A DNA stretch of 64,000 bases, taken from assembly GCA_963514095.1 (NCBI GenBank), contig OY741265.1, positions 32,970,290 through 33,034,289 on the forward strand, written 5' to 3'. Shown piece after piece: positions 37,501 through 49,200 of the stretch. Source of the DNA: Eutrigla gurnardus. Taxonomy: Eukaryota > Chordata > Actinopteri > Perciformes > Triglidae. The notes below the pieces were generated by a model. It was not told the DNA's origin. It saw nothing but the letters and a program-made list of their open reading frames with translations, and did no database searches. How positions within the stretch are numbered: position 1 is the first letter of the stretch; the number at the start of each line of letters is the position of its first letter. The position numbers were made by a program, and so were the translations under genes.

Positions 37501-40198
37501 ATATAGCTGTTGACTGACTTGATGTACGTGCAACAGTGGAAGGGGTTAAACTTCTTGCCATTATGCCTTAACTTCCTAAAATAACCTTCAAAAAGTGGGG
37601 CTGATCTCGCTTCTTCATCGACCTGTAACACCTAGACCTGACAGCAACCTCCCTGTCAATGATGTTGGACACTGGTGGACAAAACAATAATGAATGCATA
37701 TACTGTGGATTGTTCATTCTAGCAAAAGGGACACTCCTATGCTGACGCTAGCTAGTTGACACTCACAGAGGCTAACGTTCTTCCGATCAGAATACAAATG
37801 AAATGGGTGAATTGACTTAGTCTCATTTAGAGGTGAAGAAGCTTACTTTAGTTGGGTTTAACGTTGGTTAAACACCTTATAACCATACAAACATCTGAGC
37901 TGACGCCAAACTGACGTTAGCATAAGCCAACCGAGCTAGCGTTAGCTAGTAGCCACTCACCTTCATAGTCGTGGATGAAGTTCTCGAAAAAGAAACTGTA
38001 TCCCTTGTCCAGTTTGGAGCGGGCTGTGATTGAGTGTTGTTCAGTGAGTCGATGTACGTCAGAATACGTTATTTGTGGTAAATTTACCAGGGATGCAGTG
38101 TAAGTCAACTTCGGGTCCTCCATCATGGGTTCGCCAGAGTGATGAGTTATTCACCGGATGTGGCAGTGCACAAAGATCACTGAAACCGGAAGTACTACGT
38201 ATCAGCGTGATAATCCCCTATTGTCCTCGGGTAGGCTAGTTGCTAAACTATTAGCATCACAGTCAATTCAAGCAATGCCAACAGGCCCCTTGGCACCTTA
38301 CTGTTAAATTAGATGCCCACATTATGAGCCAAAAACCTCCCATTACAGCTTAGTTTCGATGTGCATATACTTTTAAAATGACAGTACTGAGCTAACTTAG
38401 CTAGCTAAGCAAAGTAGATAGCTTGGATGTTAACGGAAACTCACCCCATAAGAAACTGAAAAGTATTCCAGCAGACTTTGTTGCCTCCGATGAAATAAGA
38501 GGTCCGGGCGGACTTTATTTTCGTCTGTGGCTTTTTGGTGGATGCAGTCATCTCCGACGTAACTACTGTATGTCCGTTTGCTCTCTTTCGGCAGCTAAAG
38601 AATCCATCCGTATGCTGTACATAAGCTCTTGAGAAAGTATGTAGCTACATGAATGTCTTCCAAGGAGAGTGTTCTCCTTTCTTGTTCCGTAGCATTTGCA
38701 GTCAAAGTCACGGATTTCCTCCATTTGGCTGTCTTTATCCCATTGAAATGTAACCGTAGATATAGCGTCTGATATCTTCCGCTCCAACTCCTCCGCTGGG
38801 CTGAATAAGTAGCCATCTGGTTCGCTTCTAACGTGCAGCTGAATGGCCGAAAAAATAACAACAGCGCGTGAATGGCCAACGGTAATCAGTATGGAAATTA
38901 ACTGCATCGCCGTACCCAACCCAGCAAAGACACAGACGAGGGCAGATTTTTTCCGAAACTACAAATACAAAATGTATACTTTTAAGGCAACCAATACTGT
39001 TATCTGAAACATGGAGTGGCTTCTTCATGATCTCAACTTGCATATTCTGCAAAATTGCAAAAAATTGCAAAAAAATTCGTTGTTTACGCGAATTCGTCCC
39101 ACCCGACTTGTTGCTGGTTTTGCCGTGGGGGGTCAAATAAACAGGGCATGAAATTGGCACCCGCACGCACGCCAAATGCGGGTGGCTTTTGTGATTGGCG
39201 GGTGAAACTGTCAATGTACCTGCCACATTGGCGGGTAGCCAATAAGACAACATAACACTAAGCAAGTGTTGTGTTGTTGACCAATCAGGTAGCCAATTAG
39301 TGTTGTTGTGTGTTGTTAAGCACCCGCCCCCCCACCTCCCCTCAGCTGGTGAGTTTGACAGTGCGTGCGCGTATAGCCTTGTTCACATACGTCGCTATCG
39401 CCCCTCACTTTCTCGCTCTCTCTGGAACTCTCTGTTGACGTCAACTGTCAATCATCTCTATTCTACATTCTGATTGGTACTCGCTTGGTACTCGCTTCAC
39501 TCTCATCGCAAAAAGTTAAAGTTATTTTCTCTCCGGACCCGCCCACATCGCATCACCTGTCCTGGCCACATTCCGCTAGAACACATTCACATTCATTGAC
39601 AGCTGTCTCTCAGAGATGGGCGAGTAGCGACATATGTGAACGGGGTTTTAGTCAAAACCAAAACACCAAGGAAGGCTGAGGAATAGTCACCCACTTATAT
39701 TATTATTAATAATGATAACAAGCATGATAAACTAATAGTATAAAGGCTCAGCACTGTTTTAGTCATTTTTGTTTTCATCTTTTCTTGAATGCTTAAACTC
39801 CTCAACCCCATTTAGTATGTCAACATTTGTATCAGTACCAGCAGTTTGTAAGAAATTGGTCAGTAATTGTCATGTCATATTTTGGTTCTCAGAATTCACC
39901 AAATTGATGCTTTACAATGAAATTATTCAAAATTTTCTCCCGGGGGGGGGGGGGGGGATCACGAACCCCCCCACCATAGTCTCCAAGAATCCTGTGGGAA
40001 ACACTGCAAACCCATTTGTAATCGGGACAAAAACCTTAAAGTTAGAGGCAAAAAAAAAACACTTGCACACACTTTAATGTGTATTCTGTACAAGTTCAAG
40101 AACCATTTTTATGCATTTTCTGAGTCGTTCACCTTTATTTTAGGCACAAACTATTTTGGCTGGTGGCCAAAAAAGTTAACTTCAGGCCCTGCACATAA

Positions 40199-40239
<41 letters not shown>

Positions 40240-43200
40240 CTGTTGGGACCTCACCATGAAGGAGAACAAAGAGCGGCCTACACGGGGGCCCCAAGCCTTC
40301 ACATGCTGTCAGAACAAAGGAACCAAAGAACACAAGGAGCTACACCCCAAAACCTCCATCTTGCTTCACACCTCTCACCAAGGTGTGAAGTCTGATGTCA
40401 TACCAACTCTGGTGCCCTATTGGCTGACAGCCCCAAGGGCCCCTGGGATACCGCCGTGGGGTATAAAGATCAGTGACCACCTTTAAACGCCCTCTCTCCA
40501 CTATAGCATACCGTTACAACAGGAGGTGAACTTTCAACGTCTGCAGCTTTTCCTTTGTCAGAGGCCACAGTCTTTCCCCAAACTCGCTGGAGGAGATACA
40601 GACTGTTTTCCCCGTCCTTTTTCTCTCCTCACCTTTTCTTTTTTTTATTTTGGATCCTGAGAACATCGCCACACTGCGCGATCTTATTTGTTTTCCGGCA
40701 GAAGGAAGAAACACAAACTGTTTACCAGCGAGAAGGATAACTTCTAAGCCCCGCTCTCGCCTGGATTCAATCGACCTGCTGCATCCTCCGCTGCCGCACG
40801 AGGACCAGCCGCTGTGTGACTCGCGATCCACGGCCCTGTCGCTGCCGGCGCGCCAAGAAGCACTGCCACCCGCACAGGACGGACTCACACACATCAACCA
40901 AGTGAGAGGCTGTTGCCTGGGCAGGTTCGATAGTGTAGGATATGCTTGTAATTCTTGTTAATGTGTTATAAGTTTTGACCACGGACCGTCCGTTGCTTTC
41001 TATATTGTTGTTCTATTGTTGTTGAGTGCTAAATGGTAAATGGCCTCATTCACGTGCGGGGCTTATCCTTCTCGCTGATCAACTCGGCTAAAGAAAACCG
41101 TTTGTGTTCCTTCCTTCTGCAGGCAAACAATAAAATTGCACGGTGTGGCGATTTGGTTAGCTGACTTCAGACAAGAGCGGGGTGTAGAAGTTATCCTTCT
41201 TGCTGGTAGCTTGGATGTAGAAAATGTTTGTGTTCTTCCTTCTGCGGGGCGGCGATCTCCTGTTGTAGCGGTGTGCTATGGTGAAGAGGAGGGTATAAGA
41301 GGGCGTTTATAGGTGGACGGCGGCTTTTTATGCCACACAGCTCCCACCCCCCTGGGGTCCCTGTGGTTGTCAGCCAATAGGGCACCAGAGTTAAACCAAG
41401 ACAAGATGGAAGTTTGGGGGTTGTAGTTCTTTTATCTCCTTTGTTCTGACCGCACGTGAAGGCTTTTGGCTTTGATCTTTGTTCTCTTTGGTGAGGTCCC
41501 AACACAGGAATGACAGACATCCACCCATTCACACACACACATTCACACACCAAGGGCGAAGTCAACAACGCAGGGCGACAGCCAGCTCGTCAGGAGCAAT
41601 TGGGGTGAGGTGTCTTGCTCAGGGACACCAGGCACTCAGCTAGGAGGAGCCTGGGATAGGGCTGAACGATATGGACAAAATTTCATATCTCGATATTCAT
41701 GCCAGATATCTCAATATCGATACGATATGACTACGGGTTCGGTGAAAACCAAATATTTTTCAGAAAAATAAAAACATCATAATACAAAAGAATGTGGAAA
41801 CTGCAGTTTTATTGATGATAACTCACTGCTAGTCATCAACATTAACATAAAGTCACCAATCAATAAATAAAAGATCAAACATTTTAGACTGTCCACACGG
41901 GTACCATGTCTTTTGCAATGTGGTATGTTATATCGTCTGTAATGTCATTATGTCTGGTGGACGCCGACTCATACGGTGTAATGCTACTGAACGCATTGCA
42001 ATACACTCGGTGCAATTTTCGCCAAACACGACCTGCACAACACCTCGCTCTGGTTGACATCATCGTTATTAAATCCAAAATACCTCCAAATAATGGAGGA
42101 TGATTTATGTTTTGGCACCAAATCAGATTCGACACCGCCACCGGCCGCATTATCTTCCGCACTCGTCTCACTTTTCTTTCTTTGTTTTTGATTTCCCCAT
42201 TGCGTATGTTGTGTCTGCGTCTCAAGGTGCGTGTCCACAGGCAGCGGTGTTTCCCCGCGTCCCATTCATTGTCTATGTGAAAAGCTGTGCAATGCATTCT
42301 GGTAGCGTCGCGGCGAATGTCGAGAGACGGCGCGCGAGTTGGCCGCTCCTCATTTGCCTAAAGTTGAAGTCGAATCTACTTTATGCTAATCAGAGGCGCC
42401 GGGCTCGACTCGCCGCCTCGGGAACGCTCGCGAACGCTCGCAAAAATGTGTTGTTTAAAGGAGAGCGCCTGTCAATCATCCTCTAGTGGCAGCCCACCAA
42501 GCGTGCAATACTGGGAAGCGGCGCGTCCACACGCGTTTAAAATCGCCCCTGTGGACACGTACCTTCGGTCTCCGTCTCCCTCACTCCCGCGGCGGGAGTC
42601 CCGCCCTCGTATGTTCGTCATTGGTTAGCTTCAGCTGTCGATCCACAGCAAGCATGAAATAAGGTTTGTGGTTGGCTGGCCATAGCGGTGCATTCAAGGG
42701 CAATCGTAAAAATGAAGTTTATTGTGACTGCCAGAGCTGTACATGCAGGGCGAGCGCGGGGGGAATCTATATCGTTTATATCGTTGCTTTTTCGATATTA
42801 ATATCTTGAATGTTCATATCTATACGATAATGATATATCGTTCAGCCCTAGCCTGGGATCGAACCGGCAATCTTGCGGTTGCCAGCCAATCCGCTCTACC
42901 TCCTGAGCTAAACCCCCCCTCCACAAGTAGCTCCACCTAGTGGCCACCGCCCTGTCATCTCTCGTTCTTCACCTACACATACAAACACACTCCACGTGTG
43001 TCTCTCCTTTGTTTAGCTTAGCTTTGTGTGCATGTAGGTAGTTAGGTAATAATAATTTCACACCTTTTTAATTGTTTGATTGTTTTTTTGCTCCTATGCC
43101 AATGCAAAAAATGATGGTTGGCATGTGAGTATAAAACCCCTTTATATTGAGACTGAGTACAGTTTCGGTTATCTTTTCCCTGATTTCAGGGTGGTGCCCT

Positions 43201-46200
43201 GTACATTAATAATAATATTAATTGATGAATATATTAATATATTAATTTATATATTAATATGATTATTAATATCAATTATTATATTGATAGTAATAATTAT
43301 CTGTTAATAACCGAATCTGCTCCTGCTAGTACCCTACTACTACTAGTAACACTACTAATATGAAAAACGTTATCGTGATAAGATTTTTTTCCATTTCGGC
43401 CAGAGGTGAAACACATTGGCCCAAATGAAACACGTTTGGATGTCATGATTTTGGTTTTGACCATTGCCATCTTTGTTTTTGGGTCAGGGTTAGGAATACG
43501 TGCCCTTCTGCTGCAGCAATGAACTGTTCTGTGGCTAAATCCATCACCTCTGTGGGCGGAGCAAGTCTGATGAAATCTGTTGTTTATTTGTGCAGATGCA
43601 GATTAGATGCATTTGTGGAGTGTCAGAAAATGCAGCATTCAGCTGTGCATTGTGGGATGAATGTTGTTAGCCTATAAAGTGTTGCATTTACAATCTGTAC
43701 TACTGGAGGAATTTCTGAGCTACGCAAAATGTGTTTTTCTCAGTTTCTCTATGCGTTTCTTGCGGGATCGGGGGCTGGGCCACTCGGAGGTTGCTTCTAG
43801 GTGACATGTGGCCGGCGGGCTGCCATTTGAATTGGCCCGCCCCTAAAGCATCCCCTGCTTTCTGGTCTGTTTGACTCTAAATGGACCATAATGTACTAAA
43901 TTAACATCATGCTGGATTGAAGAAGACTTGAAACTAGAGATTGAGACCATAAACTCATGTTTCCAATGTTTACTGAGATAATAAATTAAGTAGGCTAATT
44001 TTCTCATTGACTTGTATAAGAGCAGTCGCCCACTGGTGGCCAACGGAGAACATACAGGTAAATGGACCTGCATTTATATAGCGCTTTTCTAGCTTACTAA
44101 CTACTCAAGGTACTTCACACTACATTCAGTCACTTTTATCCGCAGCATCGGGAGCCATTGGTGATACAGTATCTTGCCCAAGGACACTTCGGCATGCAGA
44201 CTAGAGGACCTGGCATTTTCCGAGGATGACTCGCTCTATCTCTGAGCCACAGCTGCCAGAGGTTTAAGGCACTTCTGTATTGACTCTACTTTCAGATTAC
44301 GAGGTTGCCACCTGAGAAGAACATGTGTTACTAGCTAACATTGCTGTGAACAAAAGCTTTGAAAATGCTCACCGACAATGCAAATGCATTCAGCATGTTT
44401 GTTAACCCTCAATAATAACTAGTATGCCTTAAATCTCAGTTTTAACTAACTCAAATCCTTCCTCTCAATTTTTATCTTCTTCTTCAGGTTTTAACCAATC
44501 AGAGTGCAGAAATGAGCCCTATTTCACCTGCAGAAATGGGAAGTGTATCCCGCTAAGTCTGGTGTGTGATGATAAAGGCATCGACAACTGTGGAGATGGA
44601 AGTGACCTGGAGGAAAACCTGACGACGGGCTGTAAAGGTCAGTTAAGCGATGAGGTGACATTTGTGGTGCTGATATTTAAAGGTACAGTGAGTTATTTTC
44701 ACTTATTACAAGGAAGTGTTGATGCTTCACAACAAAGTGTTGGGAGGGTTGTCTTTACAGTTCAACAAAAGGGCTTTTTCTCCCCTTTAAAAGTTGACCC
44801 TAATCTGTCTGTCATTCATCAGCAGGTCAGATTGTACCTCCTGAACCGCCACCGACAATGGCAACCCCACCCCCTCCTTTTGTGAATCCACCCACAGTGC
44901 CGATTCCTTCACGTATGAATTGTGGTATGCCAGACAGCGCTCCCAGTAACGAGTCTGTAACAGGTGAGTGATCGTTGTGACACAGATGCTTGGTTGGTAA
45001 ACAAATGAACTGAGTGCCCATTTGGATGCTGATGACTGGGTGTAAAACTAATGGGGGTGACCATTGAGTTGTTAATTTCACTAAAGCCTTGTAAACCAAT
45101 AAATGGTGATGGAGTCTTACGGCAGAGAGCAGCCTCTTGAGTGATCTGTCTATTCCAGCGTCCGAGGTGCAAACACAGACTGTCTGGGCAAACCTGTCAG
45201 CTTCTGATTGCTTTTACAGACCGGCCAAGTCTGGCCTGAGAAAACAGTTATTCTTTTATTTCTGACCGGCCCATTGAGAGCGGGAGAGGGGGATTCACAT
45301 TTGCCCTGCTGTGCAAATTGCCAGCTGTTTACGAGCTGAAATCCATTTAAATGTACCCTGGTCAGCCCACAGCGAGGGACATTGAAACAGTCAGTGTGGT
45401 CCGGCCATTACTATATGTGTGGTTCATTTATTGCACACTGTTGGGACCTCAGAGTTTGTGTCTATGAAACAATTCATGGATGCAGATTGAATTGTTTCTG
45501 AACCTTCAGATTGGAGCGTCCTCTGTGTGGAAACACAGTCATGCACCTCCACAGGGGGTCTTTCCCCCTCCCCCATCTGCCTGCAGGCCTGTGTCACTGA
45601 AAGTGAACTTCAGATTCCATTCTGATTGGTCAACTGCAGCGGAAGTTGGCTTTCTACCAAGCAGACCAAGTTGGAATTTCCCTCTTTCTACCGAGATGTC
45701 GACCTGACCACAGGTCTCGTCTCCCTTTCTACTGAGATGTCGACCTGACAACAGGTCTCCTCTTTCTCCTGGGATTCCGCCCGGACAAGCGATCTCTCCA
45801 CCTCCCTCTTTCTCCTGGGATTTGGACTACAGGTCTCAAGCCCCCAGCAGCGGCCTCAAAACAGCCAACAAGCTGGCTGTTGGAGTCTGCTTCTGCCACA
45901 AAGACAAGAATTCGTAGTCAAGGCGCATCTCTAGAAATTCCTCCATCCACAACTCCAAGGACAGCAACTTTCCTTCACAGGAACCTGAAGACAGCAACCT
46001 TTCTTCAGAGGAACAACCAATCAAACAATCTGGGCATAGCTTAGGACAGAAACTGAATGTGATGACATTAATGTTTCCAAGTGATTCTCTATTTGATATA
46101 TTGTCTAGTTAAGTATGTAACCTTAGTTCAGTTGTCAGTGATTTAGAACAGACAGTTTGCATGCTCACTAATCCAACTTTCCTAACGGCTCTACATATAT

Positions 46201-49200
46201 TAAACTAATTATACACATATATAGAAACCTGTTCTCCAGGCAGGGCCACACAGCCTCCCACAAGGAACACCCCCACTCCACATGGCTGACTGGTCGACAC
46301 CCACAGCCGCCATCTTGTAACACACACACACACACATGTTTATTATTAATTATATTAATAATCCTAAAAATCCTCTGTGACGACCTCCGTTGCTGTAACA
46401 TTCTGTTACGCCTTATTGCCTCGGCGGAATACTCCCGCAACAAAAAGGCAGTCTAAAGGGGGCTATTGTCTGGTCCGGTCTCTGTACTAATATGACCGAC
46501 TATCGTAGACCTCTGGGAGACCACAGACAGTCTCTGGTTTCTCCACATTGTCTGGTCTGATCTCTTGACATAATTTGTGTTGCCCAGGATGAATTTGCCT
46601 CTATTCATGTATTTGCATTGACTTTGTATGCTGTTGCCCCATGCAAAAGGTTCTCTCTGCGTTTGAATACAGCAGAAGGCTGACCAACTGTTGTAACAGC
46701 ACAAATCATCAATTTCAATAAAATGGCATTTTGGCATTGTATGTTTCTGTAAACCATGGGTATATTGAACGTCAACAGTTTTGCTTTTGGTCATAGCAAG
46801 TGAGTATGGCACGTGAGAAAGTGCATGGGTCAAACAAACAGGAAATTTGTTGCAGTTGTTATGTAACATTGTTTCAGTCAGGACCACTTTGTCAAAAAGA
46901 ATCTTTATTTATTTGCACAAGTTTCATTTGGCGGTATGGTACTGTTCTGGGACTCCCTGCTCTTCCACGCGCTTGCGTGGAAAGCCTGAGGCAGGAAGAG
47001 CACCTTCCTGCCCTTCATGAGCCATCATGAACGGCATAAGCAGGGAGCGTAGCAGCAAAGAAAAACCCAGACAGAGCAGAGCAACCAACAAGAACAATGG
47101 TAAGGTACATAACAGATGACGGGAGGGTGGGTTGAAAACGCCGGCAGAGGAAGCAACGAGGGAGGTCAGGCTAGAGCAGTTTAAATAGTGCGCTCTGAAT
47201 GCAATTTCCCAATAGGAAGCGAGCACGGGGAGTCAGCTGAGCTGTCAGCTGATCTCCTCGGTTTTGACAGCTACGCTGTTGCTGCTGATTTAGAGCTTGA
47301 CGTCGTGGCCTGCCAGAACTAACGCTACGCTTGATTATGATTGTTACCTAACTTTACGTAAGAAAAAAACAGCGTATGTCATTTATTTGTTATTACCTTA
47401 TTACTTCGAGACAAGCCATGATGTTTATTCCAAACCTAACCAATCGCTTCACAACCTCATTGTGTGTTTCTGTAACAAGTTACTCTGTTTATTCATGCAA
47501 GGATATCAATAAAAGGATTCATATTTAAGGCCTTTGCCCTTGGAGATTGAACACTGACATGATAGATGAGAGATAGGTTTGGACCTGTCTCATACAAATG
47601 AGTACGTTGAGGGGTTGGAGATCATTTGATCTAAGACATTATCTGGTTGAGACCTTCTCTCACCTACTGTAGTCACAACACAAGGTCCCTCCAGGCAAGA
47701 GGAATTTGTTCCACTACAATATTACACCGCAATATTCAATACCTCATTCCAGAGGTCAAACCTGGACTCAATCATATATTCCTTTGAAGTCTGAACCAAA
47801 GCTTTGACTCAATCAAATACCTTTATCAAGTGGGCCCTTTTGCCTCTACACACCTTTCACTGTTGCATTCCTGAACTATTTCTTGCAGATCTCATTTAGT
47901 TTTGTTTAGTTGATGACAATCTGTCCATTACCCTGCAGCTAGTCATATAGCAGCAGCATCCATGTAGTTGGGTTTGTCTAGTTGGTCTTTATCATAAAAA
48001 TAGAAATTATCTGATTATTCATTCTTTTATTTTTAATTAATTAATTTAATTTAAATTTTTAATTTAATTTAATTAATTTTAATAAATATACAACCAAAAA
48101 ACTAAAAGTGAAACAACATAAAATGACAACAAATTCACATACAAATTAAAATATAGCTATGACAATAATTCGCAAATCATATATCCCAGTTTAAAGGTTG
48201 CAAATCATGCTGCCACATAGAAAATAAAATAAGAATTTTATTTATGTTATATATTTAATCCATTTCTCCCATCTCCCAAGTAAATGCATTTGATTTCTAA
48301 TCCTCATAGTAGACTTCTCCATTTCATATATTTCATTCACCAGATATAAGTGGTCATTTTTCAACCAGTTTCTTGTTAATTGTTGTTATTTGTTAAATTA
48401 TTGTTACCCTTATCATTAGACACAAGTGGGAGTCTTTCTTCTGAATTTCTTCTGGTATTTTCCCAAGAAGTAGACACTGTGGGTTTTATTTAATAGGGAT
48501 TGGCTTTCTTTTCACCACATTATCTCCAACATTTAGCATCTGATTCGTTTGATTTTTCTTTATATTTAGTTTGAATTTGTGGCATTATGAAATATCTAAA
48601 CCAACTTTTTACACATTTGTTTGACATTTGTTTTTTTACTTTCTCAATCATTTCTTAATCTTGATTATTAGATAGTATAACTATAAAAATATTAGTGGGA
48701 AATATTTGTGGATTAATATCTTTAATCCATAGTTAATAGTTATTTTCCTTAACGTATCAATAAGATAGCTTCTCACTGCTAAATAAAGAAACATGTGAGA
48801 ATTAGTTAGGTTATATACTGATTTTAACTGTTTAACTGCTGATTTCATGTCCTTTTCCCTAAACCTACCATCAATTTACAAACCTCCATTTGCCCATAAC
48901 TTAAAGATGTTTGGGCATTTTTATTAGGGTGGCAGTTAATTGTCCATTTCTTTGAACAACATTAATTCTCCTTCCAGTTTGAAACTTTTACAAACTTCGA
49001 GCGAATACACATCTGTTGTCCAATCTATGAACCTGGGATTTAGTGTATTTCTTGGAAAGGAAAAGGAAAAGTAGTCATTCCCCTTTTATTTTTATGAAGG
49101 GTTCCTGACATCCATATTTCAATATTTTTAAGTTGTGCTGCTTGATAGTAGGCTTGTAAATTTGGCAAGTCTAAACCACCTTTTTTTGGCGATTGAAGAT

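Larger units (their letters stand above)
32511..39133. mobile_element. ISL2EU-type DNA transposon (element A), two genes, inactive
   Basis: Ends are GTGACCAGCCACGGCAAAAC and, inverted, GGTTTTGCCGTGGGGGGTCA. It carries a plus-strand THAP + DDE transposase (32897-35542) and, converging from the right, a minus-strand gene with SWIM finger and YqaJ nuclease (38126-35743). A transposase plus a YqaJ-type nuclease is the described arrangement of ISL2EU (IS4EU) elements. A Harbinger-like MITE (32917-33877) lies inside the first transposase exon. Both genes carry further lesions. The AT-rich left flank fits a short AT target. The right end adjoins a hAT at 39142. Confidence 0.75.
41657..42850. mobile_element. 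hAT element with exact 8-bp duplication, hosting a MITE
   Basis: 1194 bp with ends TAGGGCTGAACGATAT and ATATCGTTCAGCCCTA, a well-known hAT terminus type. The duplication GCCTGGGA (41649-41656 and 42851-42858) is SINE sequence. It encodes only the BED-finger start of a transposase, on the minus strand. A second MITE (42224-42566) sits within it. Confidence 0.85.
41510..42925 (-). mobile_element. tRNA-derived SINE split by a hAT element
   Basis: The 3' body lies at 41510-41656 and the tRNA-like head (complement GGAGGTAGAGCGGATTGG, GGTTCGATCCC) at 42851-42925. This is the same family as 24015-24245. The hAT at 41657-42850 separates the parts. Confidence 0.8.
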
